NCBI GenBank assembly: GCA_020630615.1
Contig: JAHDBA010000012.1
Coordinates: forward strand, 24,244-88,243
Direction of reading: 5' to 3'
DNA length: 64,000 nt
Origin: Myxococcota bacterium
GTDB taxonomy: Bacteria > Myxococcota > UBA727 > JAHDBA01
Below, one piece after another: positions 52,408 to 62,089 of the stretch. Made by a program: the position numbers and the translations under genes. Positions within the stretch are counted from its first letter, which is position 1; every line of letters begins with the position of its first letter. Under the pieces are notes generated by a model. It worked only from the letters and a program-made list of their open reading frames with translations, ran no database searches and was not told where the DNA came from.

Positions 52408-53844
52408 ATGGGCATCCCTTCCAACACGAAGATATTTTCAGAGTTTGAAAAGGACTTTGTGGCCCGATTGCATGGGAGCGCACAAAGCACAGCGCAGCTT
52501 CGTGCTGCATATTCGGAGTGGCGTTGCGCATTGCGCTTGGCTCAACTGACCCGTGTTAAAAATAATAATGGAGACTCCGTCCATATTGAGAGCGCGCTCA
52601 TGTTACTGCGCGAACGACTCAAGCCGCTACTCATGGAAATGCGCCAAGAAGACTTCTCGGTGTCCGCAACCCTAAAACTGATCAAGAAAATTAAAGCAGT
52701 GTGTCAAGATGAGTATGCGGACCTCCGCTCTTTTTTTGAGACAAGGATTGACCGTGAAAGTCTGATTTATGCGATCCGTCGTCGACCCTTTGCCCTGGTG
52801 CTCGGTGGAGGCGGGGGAACCGGCTATGGTTTTTTGGGAGTACTTCGACAACTTGAAAAAGTAGGAGTGCGCCCTCACATGCTTGCCGGGACTTCCATGG
52901 GGGCGATTTTAGGAGCTTTTCGCTCGTTGCATCGGGGTTTTCATCTCTCTGCAATCTTCCGATATCTGGATGACTTGCATTGGAAACAGCTCTTTAAAAG
53001 CGGAGGTCCGGGCGGCTCACTATGTTTACCAGCACTCATGGAGCTACGCCTCCATGAAGCCTTGCGAAATCGTTTTATGGTCCACGGAGCTGACAGAAGG
53101 CTTCGCGACGTTCACATTCCGATACGACTTTGCGTTGCAGGTTTGCCTGCTGAAAACGATGCGTCTGTTCAGAAGGAGCTCATGGATTCCCTATCAATGA
53201 GATCCGGGGGGTTGGCTTCGATGAGTTCGATACTGAACCCTATCCGATGGCGGCGAACTTTTAGAGCCCTAACAGGGGTCTTGAATGGCTGGACACAAGT
53301 GGATTGGAAGCCATTGTATATCGGCGCAGACCACGAATCGAAAGACTTTCTCTTGCTCGATGCCTTGGCCTATTCAGCATCGGTACCAGGTGTTTTTCAC
53401 TACAATATCGACCGTCCGTTGATGATGCAGGCCTGGGAGCAGTGGTGTGAAGCGCATGGTGTCCGGCGTCTGGTCGACGGCGGAATCGCAGACAATCTTC
53501 CTGCGCAGGCGATTGTTGATGCGGATGCGGAGGGTGTCATGCCTGGACATGATCCCTTTATTCTGTCGGTGGACACGTTCTCGACCGAAGCTAAAATGAA
53601 TTGGTTTTTTAGTCCTATTCAAGCGATTGCCGAGACGAAGACCGAACGTGGGCGTGAGTTGAGTCATGAAGTGCTTCGTTTAAAAAAGGTGTTATCACCC
53701 TTGTCTGTTGTGCCGAATGCGAAAGATCTCTTGGCTGCTGTTCGAGACGCTGAAGAAGAGTCTCGCAGTGTTGCTGAAAAAATAGCGAACATCTTGGAGC
53801 CGATCGACGTTTCCGCTGAAATTATTGACGAAGTTCCGACGTAG
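52408..53844 (+). CDS. Patatin-like phospholipase family protein
   Basis: 478 residues. The patatin domain (about 130-400) begins with FALVLGGGGGTGYGFLGVL, the nucleophile elbow is GTSMGAILG (Ser), and the catalytic Asp is in LVDGGIADNLP. The N-terminal 120 residues are helical, and no signal peptide or membrane helix is seen, so it is probably a cytoplasmic or membrane-associated lipase. Substrates are likely phospholipids or acylglycerols. It follows the adenosine deaminase by four bases. Confidence 0.88.
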   Translation: MGIPSNTKIFSEFEKDFVARLHGSAQSTAQLRAAYSEWRCALRLAQLTRVKNNNGDSVHIESALMLLRERLKPLLMEMRQEDFSVSATLKLIKKIKAVCQDEYADLRSFFETRIDRESLIYAIRRRPFALVLGGGGGTGYGFLGVLRQLEKVGVRPHMLAGTSMGAILGAFRSLHRGFHLSAIFRYLDDLHWKQLFKSGGPGGSLCLPALMELRLHEALRNRFMVHGADRRLRDVHIPIRLCVAGLPAENDASVQKELMDSLSMRSGGLASMSSILNPIRWRRTFRALTGVLNGWTQVDWKPLYIGADHESKDFLLLDALAYSASVPGVFHYNIDRPLMMQAWEQWCEAHGVRRLVDGGIADNLPAQAIVDADAEGVMPGHDPFILSVDTFSTEAKMNWFFSPIQAIAETKTERGRELSHEVLRLKKVLSPLSVVPNAKDLLAAVRDAEEESRSVAEKIANILEPIDVSAEIIDEVPT

Positions 53845-53895
53845 CCGGCTAGCGTTCATCGCGTTTTCAGTGTACCTCCAGCTCACGGAGGCAAT

Positions 53896-54834
53896 ATGGC
53901 GAATTTACCTGAAGCATACAAGGTCCCTTACGTTTGGATGGACGGCAAACTGATTGACCGTGAAGCCTCTTATGTTCCAGTCATGGCGCTAACATTGCAT
54001 TATGGTTTGGGTGCCTTTGAGGGGATACGTTCCTATCAAGGGGAGAAGGCTTCCTTTGTTTTTCGTTTAGAAGAACATCTCAAACGGCTTGAAGAGTCCT
54101 GCAGAATGATGCGAATGGATCTCCCCTACACTGTCGAAGAGTTGTCTGCGGCTTGCATCGAAACCTTGCTTGCAAACAAACTGGCTGAAGCCTATCTGCG
54201 GCCGATCGCTTTCATGGATGATGGCCAGCGTGGCTTGTCTGCAAACAACAATGTTCGGGTCGCAATTGTAGTCTGGCCTTGGGGTTCCTACCTTGGGGAC
54301 GAAGGAATGAAGCGTGGCATTCGAACAATGATCAGCGGATGGACACGTATGAACTCGCGCTCATCCATGCCAAAAGGAAAGATCTGCGGTCAGTATGTCA
54401 ACAGCATTATGGCAAAGCGTGATGCTTTGGGCGCGGGTTACGATGAAGCATTGATGTTGGATGATGACGGTTATGTCGCAGAGGGTACAGGGGAAAACAT
54501 CTTCGTTATCAAGAATGGGGCCCTCTACACACCACCTTTGAGTTCTCCGATTCTGGCTGGAATCACTCGAGCAACATTAATTGCAATGGCTAAAGATGAG
54601 GGGTTTTCCGTTATGGAGCGTCGACTAACTCGATCGGACCTTTACCTTTCAGATGAGATCTTTCTGACCGGAACAGCTGCAGAGGTGACACCAGTACGTG
54701 AAGTTGATGGGCATTCAATCGGTCGTGGAAGCCGCGGCGAAATTACCGAGCGGCTTCAGAAACTCTACCTCAACAGCGTCCGAGGGAAGACAGAAAAATA
54801 TCAAGGCTGGTGTTCAGAGTACAAGCTAGGCTAA
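53896..54834 (+). CDS. ilvE: Branched-chain amino acid aminotransferase
   Basis: 312 residues, class IV aminotransferase fold. The PLP lysine lies in the segment VNSIMAKRDALGAGYDEALM, and GYVAEGTGENIF and LTGTAAEVTPVREVDG are the cofactor-binding and substrate segments typical of IlvE. Last step of leucine, isoleucine and valine synthesis. A GGAGG lies seven bases before the ATG. Confidence 0.94.
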   Translation: MANLPEAYKVPYVWMDGKLIDREASYVPVMALTLHYGLGAFEGIRSYQGEKASFVFRLEEHLKRLEESCRMMRMDLPYTVEELSAACIETLLANKLAEAYLRPIAFMDDGQRGLSANNNVRVAIVVWPWGSYLGDEGMKRGIRTMISGWTRMNSRSSMPKGKICGQYVNSIMAKRDALGAGYDEALMLDDDGYVAEGTGENIFVIKNGALYTPPLSSPILAGITRATLIAMAKDEGFSVMERRLTRSDLYLSDEIFLTGTAAEVTPVREVDGHSIGRGSRGEITERLQKLYLNSVRGKTEKYQGWCSEYKLG

Positions 54835-54900
54835 GCGGGCTAAGAATCTCGAGGAAGTTCGAGCTTATTTAAGCTAACGCTTTATTTTCGCTTCAAAACT

Positions 54901-54929
54901 TTGACACGAAGTTGGCATGTCACTACAAA
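54901..54929 (+). promoter_or_regulatory. Candidate sigma-70 promoter before the Fic-like gene
   Basis: Perfect -35 TTGACA (54901-54906) with 17 bases to TACAAA (54924-54929). It places transcription start near 54936, so translation must begin further down, at 54952 or 54970. Confidence 0.5.
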
Positions 54930-54969
54930 TAAGGTGATCGCTCAAACTTTGATGTTTGGCTTTGGGGGG

Positions 54970-55803
54970 ATGATGCACTTTGAACTTGATGACTTTGATG
55001 TCCGCGCTCGCTTCAGCGATGTGGAAGAGAAAAATGAAGAGTTAAAGCGTTTATTGGCGGACGGCGGGCCTGAGATCTCCAAAGTCTTTGAGAATCGATG
55101 TGCGGTCGCTTACCTCTATCACGATAATGCCTTGGACGGTGTTGTCCTCACACAGCATGAGATTCGCGCGGCGACCGACAACAGTGTCATGAGTGACTCT
55201 GCTTTGATTCCTGCCTATCAAGAAATTCGAAATCAAGCGAAACTCCTAAAGAAGATTGAAAGCCGCGCGCAATGGGATTTTCAACAAGGCGCGATTAAGC
55301 CTGTCATTACAAGCCAAGATATCGTGGAGTCTCATATTGCCTTGACCCAAGGTATACCTCGGAAAGACCCGGGTAAGCTTCGAGAGGAGATGCCGCTGCA
55401 CCGCTTGTACTTCCACCAGCTTCACGAGCCATCGATGATTGAGCCTGCGTTGAAGACTTTGGCTGGGCATATTGAAAGTGCTGATTTTCGAAGCCAACAT
55501 CCCTTAAATCAAGCCAGCCTTTTTCATGCTCACTTTATGGAGATTTTTCCTTTTCCAAAGCTATCTGGGCGTATCGGGCGGATGTGGATGAATTACTTCT
55601 TGATGGGTGCAGGTTATATGCCGGCCGTAATTCATGGAACAGACCGACAACAATACTTCAATGCACTGAGTAAAGGTGCAGAAGGAGTTCGGGGCCTTCT
55701 TTTAACAAGCCTCGAGGCGGGTTTAGACGCAGCTCTGCGTCATGTTGAACAGCAGGTTGATCGTCGAAATATCTCGGCAAGGCAGAGAATCGCATCGTAC
55801 TAA
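54970..55803 (+). CDS. Fic-fold protein with a remodelled active site
   Basis: 277 residues from the ATG at 54970; the frame is open earlier but a promoter overlaps that part. The Fic core is visible: a helix with REEMPLHRLYFHQLHEP (about 138-155), and HAHFMEIFPFPKLSGRIGR (about 187-204), which aligns with HxxFxxIHPFxDGNGRxGR. Here Phe193 replaces the catalytic His, and KLS replaces DGN, so AMP transfer of the usual kind is doubtful. The N-terminal YLYHDNALDG resembles the inhibitory helix SxxxEGN of Fic proteins in altered form. A regulatory or scaffold role is possible. Confidence 0.78.
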   Translation: MMHFELDDFDVRARFSDVEEKNEELKRLLADGGPEISKVFENRCAVAYLYHDNALDGVVLTQHEIRAATDNSVMSDSALIPAYQEIRNQAKLLKKIESRAQWDFQQGAIKPVITSQDIVESHIALTQGIPRKDPGKLREEMPLHRLYFHQLHEPSMIEPALKTLAGHIESADFRSQHPLNQASLFHAHFMEIFPFPKLSGRIGRMWMNYFLMGAGYMPAVIHGTDRQQYFNALSKGAEGVRGLLLTSLEAGLDAALRHVEQQVDRRNISARQRIASY

Positions 55804-55927
55804 GGCCTTCATCGCTCGTACATAAGGTTGGTGCGCGAGTCTTGGGATAATGAATGAAGGGCATTGACCGTTAATTGTGGTCACCTTAGCACTACGTGTT
55901 GAGAAAACACTTAGCGAGGTGATAGCG

Positions 55928-57532
55928 ATGTCTGATGTTCAAAACTCAAAACCGAGTGAAGAAAATACGTATAACGCTCCCGGCTCTTATAAAATGGGCG
56001 AAAGCAAGGGTGGGTTTATTGGCTGCGCCGTACCGGTTTTAGTACTCGCTTTCGTGGGCGCTTTAGGCCTCTTCTTCTTCAAAAACACGATGGGAGAGCG
56101 CGAGCGTGTTGATACACTTGCCAAAGAAGCGGAAAAGATATCCCGAAGCGATGACTTTGCGGGTCTGGCGGCTGCAAAGGCAAAGTACACTGAGATTGGT
56201 GATGTTTTAAATGAAGATAAAACCACTTTGGCGATGGCTGAGCTTTCATCGTTGCTCTATTCACAGTACGGTGTCGCTTCGAGCAAAGCTCCGGCGGAAC
56301 AATACGTTGATGCATCAACATCTCGTGGCCTTGAGTCTGCAGAACGATACGTTGCAGATGCTTATCTTAAAATCGCAAAGGGTGAGGCGGGGCTTGCCGA
56401 AGATAGAATGACGGCAATGGCGAAGCAAGGTGTACGTGACGCACGAATCTATCATGCTTTGGCAGAGTCGCTTCTTGCCCAAGGGCGAGCACGTGAGGCA
56501 CAGAAAGCGGTTGAGGATGGCATTCGAATCAAGAAGGGGCTTTATCGCTTGCATACTACGCATGCTCGGACATTGATTGCCCAAGGTAAATATGCAGGGG
56601 CTGCATCCGCACTGCAGCAGATACTTCAATCAAACTCCGGTCATGTCGATGCCCGTGCGATACAACTTTTACTACAAACAATTGCGCGTAACGGTAAGCC
56701 AGATCGAATCGATAAAGAAGTCTCGAGATTAAAGGATGAGATTGGCGAGATCGGCTTAGCTGCACCAAAGCTTGATGCTTTACTGACTTATATTTCGGGT
56801 CTGAACGCTTTAAATCAGGGCCAAGTACAAAATGCGATCCAGGCAGCGAATACTGCAATTGCCAACGATGCGACATTGATTGATGCGATGATTCTTAAAG
56901 GAGACTCCCTCGCACGCCTTGGGAAATATGCGGAAGCAAAAGCAAGTTACGAACAGGCGAATGCGGTGAGCCCGACGAATATAAGGATTGGTCGTTCAGC
57001 GTTCACATCTCTACATCGTGGCGGCCAGGGCGAGCTGGGAGTCGCAATACTGGAAAAAATTATGAATGCGGAGCCCAACAACGGCAACATTTATCCTCCC
57101 TTAGCGATTGCATATGCGAAGATTGGTAAAGTTGAGGCGGCAAAGACCACAGCGGAAAAAGCAATTGAAAAGCTAGGAGATGGTCATGCGGATGCGCTTT
57201 TCGCAAAGGCCAGAGCTTTGCAGGCGGCAAAAAATTCATCGGATGCACAAAAAACATACCAAGAAGCACTAGCGGCTAAGAAAGGTGGCCCGTGGGCAGA
57301 TGTTTACTATGAGATGGGGTGGTTGCGAATGTCGGAAAAAGACTACGAAAGTGCAGATGCTGCGTTCAAGATGGCCACTGAAACATGGGAGAAGAAGCGT
57401 GCGCGTGTCGATTTGATTGCGGATGGTTATGACGCTTGGGCTGGGGCACTCGAAGCCTATCGTGGCCGACAGAAAAAAGTTGAGATCCAAAAGATGCGCG
57501 CGAAAGCAAAGAAGCTTCGTGTTGGCACGTAG
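55928..57532 (+). CDS. Membrane-anchored TPR protein
   Basis: 534 residues from the ATG at 55928 (GAGGTGATAGCG precedes it). One membrane helix (about 30-51; CAVPVLVLAFVGALGLFFF) anchors it. TPR-like repeats follow (about 100-520), for example FEDGIRIKKGLYRLHTTHARTL-type and SLARLGKYAEAKASYEQANAVS units. A strong hairpin terminator closes the gene. Likely periplasmic repeats in a protein-protein role; similar proteins are frequent in deltaproteobacteria. No known partner nearby. Confidence 0.82.
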   Translation: MSDVQNSKPSEENTYNAPGSYKMGESKGGFIGCAVPVLVLAFVGALGLFFFKNTMGERERVDTLAKEAEKISRSDDFAGLAAAKAKYTEIGDVLNEDKTTLAMAELSSLLYSQYGVASSKAPAEQYVDASTSRGLESAERYVADAYLKIAKGEAGLAEDRMTAMAKQGVRDARIYHALAESLLAQGRAREAQKAVEDGIRIKKGLYRLHTTHARTLIAQGKYAGAASALQQILQSNSGHVDARAIQLLLQTIARNGKPDRIDKEVSRLKDEIGEIGLAAPKLDALLTYISGLNALNQGQVQNAIQAANTAIANDATLIDAMILKGDSLARLGKYAEAKASYEQANAVSPTNIRIGRSAFTSLHRGGQGELGVAILEKIMNAEPNNGNIYPPLAIAYAKIGKVEAAKTTAEKAIEKLGDGHADALFAKARALQAAKNSSDAQKTYQEALAAKKGGPWADVYYEMGWLRMSEKDYESADAAFKMATETWEKKRARVDLIADGYDAWAGALEAYRGRQKKVEIQKMRAKAKKLRVGT

Positions 57533-57560
57533 CCGAAAGTTCTCGACTTCAAAAAACAAA

Positions 57561-57585
57561 GCAGGCCTTAGAGCCTGCTTTTCTT
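57561..57585 (+). terminator. Rho-independent terminator after the TPR gene
   Basis: Stem GCAGGC / GCCTGC, loop CTTAGA, then TTTTCTT. It also lies just outside the convergent thioredoxin gene. Confidence 0.9.
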
Positions 57586-57624
57586 ATGCTCGAGCGAAAC
57601 GCGGACGCTCTTTATCGTAAACCA

Positions 57625-57945
57625 CTACGCGTGAGCCTGAACCCATGCTTCGATCTTCTCTTTTGGCAGTGCACCAACCATTTGATCCACGGGTTCTCCA
57701 TTTTTGAAGAGAATTAGCGTTGGAATCGAACGAACTCCGAACTTGGTTGAGATTTCACCTTGATCATCAATATTGAGTTTTCCAACTTTTACTTTATCAC
57801 TCATCTCATTGGCGATACTTTCAACGTGCGGCGCGATGGCGCGACATGGCGCACACCACTCAGCCCAAAAATCGACTAAGAAAAGACCGTCTCCGGTGTG
57901 AGAATCAAAATTATCTGTCGTGAGTTCAACAACGTTTCCTGACAT
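57625..57945 (-). CDS. trxA: Thioredoxin (WCAPC active site)
   Basis: 106 residues from the ATG at 57945, preceded by a perfect AAGGAGG. The active site is FWAEWCAPC (Cys31, Cys34), with Ala in place of the usual Gly, and FGVRSIPTLILF carries the cis-Pro. Reduces disulfides with NADPH through thioredoxin reductase. The CAPC variant is known in some thioredoxins and should change redox potential modestly. Frame open upstream to 58086 but the start above is clear. Confidence 0.95.
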   Translation of the reverse strand: MSGNVVELTTDNFDSHTGDGLFLVDFWAEWCAPCRAIAPHVESIANEMSDKVKVGKLNIDDQGEISTKFGVRSIPTLILFKNGEPVDQMVGALPKEKIEAWVQAHA

Positions 57946-58085
57946 AGGTGCCTCCTTGGCGTGAGAATCGTTCTTCTCTATAGTCATAGTATGCACCGTA
58001 CTCTTGGGTCTAGGGTGCGTGCTCAAATTATTGTGCCAATAGACATGCTCAACGCTTGGGCTATGTTGGTAGCGTGGGGAGTTCA

Positions 58086-59012
58086 ATGTTTGCGACCAGC
58101 TTAGAGATCGTTACAATTATTTGCTATGGGCTGAGTGCGCTCCAATTTTATCGTTTACTGGCCAGTGAGCAAGACTCGGGGCGCTTTGCTCAATGGGGCT
58201 TTCGCTTCCTTGCTTTTGCATTGTTAACCCATGCAGGCACAAACCTGGTTGTTTTGATGGAACGTAGTGAAGTATTTGCAACCTCATCGGGTATACTCAG
58301 CTGGACGGCCTTGCTTCTTGGGTGTCTGTTTTGGGGGCTTGGCGACCGCCCATCGTTAAAGGGGTTGGGCGTATTTATATTGCCATTTGTCCTTACCGGC
58401 TATGTGGCGTCCTTGGCATTTACATCCACGCATCTAGCGCCCTTTGATCTTTGGTTGGAAGATCGGTTTACCGCGCTGCATGTCGCATTTTTAGTGTTCG
58501 CTGAGGTGCTTTTTGTTTTTGCGGCCCTTTTGGCACTTGCTCACATCTTTTTTGCGCAGCGACTGAAATCAAAGCGTCTTGGGACGTGGTTCAAAAATAT
58601 GCCAGCACTTCACTCGTTAGATGAGATGACCTTTCGTTTTTTAGTTGGCGCGAGCTTTCTTTTTTGGGTTGGCACCTTGGCAGCCTTCGTGATTGCCCGA
58701 AACCGTTGGGGCACGTTTTTTGCGTGGGAGCCAAAGCTCATATGGACTTTGAGTGTGTGTATTGCGCTCACGTTGTTGGTCCAAATGCGAGTTGTGTTGG
58801 CATGGCGAGGGCAGAAACTCGCTCGCCTAATCGTCACGGTATCGTTACTCTCTTTGATCGCATACATCTGGATTGAAAGCACAAAGGTCTCGCGACATCG
58901 TGGGAACTTCACGTTCCATATTATGGATGACGACGATAAGAATCTTTATTGGCCCGAAACTAGCTTGGTAACACACACCTCCAGTTATCAACGAGCAGGG
59001 TGGTTGGTATGA
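58086..59012 (+). CDS. CcsA/HemX-family integral membrane protein
   Basis: 308 residues with about eight membrane helices, in the cytochrome c assembly (PF01578) family. GGGGAG lies four bases before the ATG at 58086 (frame open from 58056). The tryptophan-rich heme-handling segment is only partly seen: WGTFFAWEPKLIWTL with the conserved WG and WE-K-W. It overlaps hemA by four bases, so is probably HemX-like and involved with hemA stability or haem transport. A role in cytochrome c maturation without a ccsB/resB partner is less likely. Confidence 0.85.
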   Translation: MFATSLEIVTIICYGLSALQFYRLLASEQDSGRFAQWGFRFLAFALLTHAGTNLVVLMERSEVFATSSGILSWTALLLGCLFWGLGDRPSLKGLGVFILPFVLTGYVASLAFTSTHLAPFDLWLEDRFTALHVAFLVFAEVLFVFAALLALAHIFFAQRLKSKRLGTWFKNMPALHSLDEMTFRFLVGASFLFWVGTLAAFVIARNRWGTFFAWEPKLIWTLSVCIALTLLVQMRVVLAWRGQKLARLIVTVSLLSLIAYIWIESTKVSRHRGNFTFHIMDDDDKNLYWPETSLVTHTSSYQRAGWLV

Positions 59013-60325
59013 GCGCGCAGCTCATACATTTTGGTCTTGATCACCACCGTGCGCCACTACGGGTCCGGGAAGCATTTGCCAGAAACCTTAATGATGACCA
59101 AGGCACATTTCAGAAACTCAAAGCGCTAGGGGCAGAGGAAGCCTTCGTTTTATCGACGTGCAATCGAGTGGAAGTTCTTTGTGTGGGCGATGATAGGACC
59201 GAACATCAAGTATTGGACTTTATCAATGCATGTGCTGAGGGCCATCGTTCGTACATCAGTGTTTTGCACAATCAAGATGCAAGACACCATCTTTATCGTG
59301 TGGCAGCATCGTTGGAGTCTGTCGTGGTGGGGGAGCCCCAGATCTTAGGACAGTTTAAAGATGCGTACCGGTCTGCCAAGGTTCATCAAAGCATTGGGCC
59401 AGAGCTCGACCCATTGCTTCAAGATGTGATTCGTGTTGGCAAAAAGGTACGAGAAGAAACTCCTATCGGGCGCCTGGCTGTCAGTACCTCTTTTGCGGGC
59501 GTGGAGCTTGCCCGGAAAATATTTGGGGGACTCGACGGACTTTCGTGTCTCTTGATTGGTGCGGGAGAAATGGGGGCTCTTGCGGCAGAACATTTCGCGC
59601 ATCGTGGTGCAAAACTCTCAGTTGTGAATCGAACCTACGAGCGCTCGATTCAACTTGCCGAGCGGTATTCTGCTCAGGCTCTACGTTTCGAAGACCTCCA
59701 CTCACATCTTGTTGATGCGGATGTCATCTTGAGCTCTACGGCAGCACCTGGGTACATTGTCTCGTTTAGCGAGATGCAAGATGTGATGAGGGCTCGGCGG
59801 AACCGAATGCTCTTGTGTGTCGATATTGCGGTGCCTCGCGATATCGACCCCAAGTGTTCAGAACTCGACAATCTTTTTTGTTACGATGTCGATGACTTAA
59901 GCCAGGTCGTGGATGAGAATAAAGAAGCCAGGCGTCAAGCTGCCCTTGAAGCAGGACGAATCGTTGAAAAGGAAGTGAGCAACTATCACAAGCGACTGAG
60001 CTCGAAGCAAATTGGTGGTGGGCTACGCGATTTTCGCACCTATTTTAGCAATGCAGTATCGAAAGTCTTGGATGAAATTATTGAAGAACATCGAGGCGAG
60101 TTATCGGATGCGCTTGTTGCAAGAATGCGTGGTGGCCTTCGTCAAAAAACTCAAAAGTGTTTACATCACCCAACGACAGCGTTGAAACGAATCGTCGAAG
60201 AGAACCCGGCCGGGGGAGCTCTACTTGCGGAGGCTTTTGACGAAATGTTTGGAGAACATCGGGTTGTGGGCCACGATGCAGAGGTGATTGACTTGGCAGG
60301 ACATCAAAGGCGCGACCATGGTTGA
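59009..60325 (+). CDS. hemA: Glutamyl-tRNA reductase
   Basis: 438 residues from the ATG at 59009, which overlaps the previous stop (ATGA). First step of the C5 haem pathway: reduces glutamyl-tRNA to glutamate-1-semialdehyde. Catalytic Cys51 lies in LSTCNRVEVL, GEPQILGQFKDAY follows, the NADPH-binding loop is IGAGEMG, and the long C-terminal helical dimer part is present. Overlaps hemC by eight bases. Confidence 0.96.
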   Translation: MSAQLIHFGLDHHRAPLRVREAFARNLNDDQGTFQKLKALGAEEAFVLSTCNRVEVLCVGDDRTEHQVLDFINACAEGHRSYISVLHNQDARHHLYRVAASLESVVVGEPQILGQFKDAYRSAKVHQSIGPELDPLLQDVIRVGKKVREETPIGRLAVSTSFAGVELARKIFGGLDGLSCLLIGAGEMGALAAEHFAHRGAKLSVVNRTYERSIQLAERYSAQALRFEDLHSHLVDADVILSSTAAPGYIVSFSEMQDVMRARRNRMLLCVDIAVPRDIDPKCSELDNLFCYDVDDLSQVVDENKEARRQAALEAGRIVEKEVSNYHKRLSSKQIGGGLRDFRTYFSNAVSKVLDEIIEEHRGELSDALVARMRGGLRQKTQKCLHHPTTALKRIVEENPAGGALLAEAFDEMFGEHRVVGHDAEVIDLAGHQRRDHG

Positions 60326-61322
60326 ACACGCTCAAGAGCAACCCATTCGTATTGGTACACGCAAGTCAGAGCTTGCACTATGGCAAGCTCGCCATGTTGC
60401 ATCGGCATTGGAGACGCTTGGTTACCCAAGCACTCTTATCAAAATGTCGACCCGCGGGGATGAAATATTAGACCGTTCGCTCTCGAAAGTTGGGGGGAAG
60501 GGGCTTTTCGTACGCGAACTGCAAGATGCATTGTTGGGTGATGCGGTCGATCTTATTGTGCATTCAGCGAAAGATATGCCAACAGAGTTGCCACTCGGCA
60601 CAGCGATCATTGCATTTATGAAGCGCGGGGATCCACGAGACCTCCTTGTTGGCGTACAAAGTATCAATGACCTTGCGAACAAGGCACGTGTCGGCACGAG
60701 TTCTTTACGTCGGGCTGCCTGCCTCAAAGCCTTGAGACCCGACCTGGAGATCGTGCCCATCCGCGGGAATGTACAAACGCGCTTGTCCAAAATTGAAAGC
60801 GAAGGTCTCGATGCGATTGTCCTCGCGAAAGTTGGACTTGAGCGCTTGGGGCTCCTGCCTGAGAACTCGTGTGTGCTCGACCCGGAAATAATGATACCTG
60901 CAGTTGCGCAAGGGGTTCTCGCGTTGGAGTGTCGTGTCAACGACTCTCGACTGCACGATTTTGAGCGTTTGGCTGACCCTTATGCAACGCTGACAAGTGT
61001 GGCGGAACGTGCGTTCTTAAAAGAGGTTCAGGGGTCGTGTCAGGTGCCTGTTGGGGCCTACGGAAGCATCACCGACGATGAACTTTCCTGTCGTGCATTC
61101 GTTGGGCACCCAAGTGATGGGCGCATTGTGATGTCCACGGCCTCATGTGAACTGTCTCGGAGCAGCGCCGGCTATCAAGTTGAATCCCAAGATGTAAGAA
61201 GTGCGGAAATTCTCGGCGCCGCGTTGGCGACCAAGCTCTTGAATCAAGGGGCAAGAGACATTCTCTGCGACCTGGGTCTTTGGAATGTACCCAAGGAGCT
61301 CAGCTCAAGGCCACAGGCTTGA
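60318..61322 (+). CDS. hemC: Porphobilinogen deaminase (hydroxymethylbilane synthase)
   Basis: 334 residues from the ATG at 60318. IRIGTRKSELALWQA opens the protein, HSAKDMP and GTSSLRRAA are the substrate-binding segments, and QGSCQVPVGAY carries the Cys (about 241) that binds the dipyrromethane cofactor. Polymerises four porphobilinogen molecules. Overlaps hemA by eight bases and hemD by four bases if the TTG at 61319 is its start. Confidence 0.96.
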   Translation: MVEHAQEQPIRIGTRKSELALWQARHVASALETLGYPSTLIKMSTRGDEILDRSLSKVGGKGLFVRELQDALLGDAVDLIVHSAKDMPTELPLGTAIIAFMKRGDPRDLLVGVQSINDLANKARVGTSSLRRAACLKALRPDLEIVPIRGNVQTRLSKIESEGLDAIVLAKVGLERLGLLPENSCVLDPEIMIPAVAQGVLALECRVNDSRLHDFERLADPYATLTSVAERAFLKEVQGSCQVPVGAYGSITDDELSCRAFVGHPSDGRIVMSTASCELSRSSAGYQVESQDVRSAEILGAALATKLLNQGARDILCDLGLWNVPKELSSRPQA

Positions 61323-62074
61323 GGGCGAATCTAAAATCTGTATATGTCACGCGCTCATCCATAGAACTGAAGCAATGGGCTCTGTCTGCGCTCTCCCATA
61401 AGCTAGAGTTCAAAGCTCTGTCGCTTTTCGAATATATTGAAGACAAGGCGAGTGTGGACAAGTTGTGTCGTTCGTTCGAAAGAGACGCGGGAGTCAATAT
61501 TTTATTCTCATCTGCCAAAGCATCACGTCTTTGGGTGGAAACTGTACGCAGACAGGGGCGGAATACTAAAGATGACTGCTACTTTGGGGTGGGTAAGGCA
61601 ACATTGGCACCCCTTGATGAGCTCGGTGGTGATAAGAAAATTGCTGGCGAAGGCAGCATGGCGTCCCTATTGGAAAGACTGAAAGAAGAGCGAGTTGTGG
61701 GTTTAAACTATCTCCATGGAAGAGAGCTTACCTATCCACCAGCGGTCTTGAGGCGGATGTTGGCCGAGATTGGCATTAATCATCTGAGTTCATGGGAATG
61801 CTATCGAAGCGAGCCTGTCACCGATTGTCAGGTCAATGGGGTCAATGTGTTGGTGCGCGCGCTAAAGGCATCCATAGAAGAAAGACTTCAAGTTGTCGTG
61901 ACGAGCCCAAGGCGTGCTTCAGCGCTGTTCGAGTTGTTTGAAAATATCGGCTTTGACCCGAGTCGCATCGATTTCATCGCTTTTGGCAGGAAGACCCAAG
62001 ATGCGCTCCAAGGGCATGGGATCCAATCGCGGCTCTCACCCACTGACATTCAAGAGCTCTTTCACGTGCTTTGA
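61319..62074 (+). CDS. hemD: Uroporphyrinogen-III synthase
   Basis: 251 residues from the TTG at 61319 (AAGG eight bases upstream), with an in-frame TTG at 61280 as alternative. The two-lobe HemD fold is weakly conserved; visible pieces are VNILFSSAKASRLWVE in the first lobe, YLHGRELTYPPAVLRRML and WECYRSEP in the middle, and VVVTSPRRASALFELFENIGF in the second. The position behind hemC makes it convincing. It closes the linear bilane to uroporphyrinogen III. Confidence 0.88.
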   Translation: MRANLKSVYVTRSSIELKQWALSALSHKLEFKALSLFEYIEDKASVDKLCRSFERDAGVNILFSSAKASRLWVETVRRQGRNTKDDCYFGVGKATLAPLDELGGDKKIAGEGSMASLLERLKEERVVGLNYLHGRELTYPPAVLRRMLAEIGINHLSSWECYRSEPVTDCQVNGVNVLVRALKASIEERLQVVVTSPRRASALFELFENIGFDPSRIDFIAFGRKTQDALQGHGIQSRLSPTDIQELFHVL

Positions 62075-62089
62075 ACGTTTCCAATCAAC

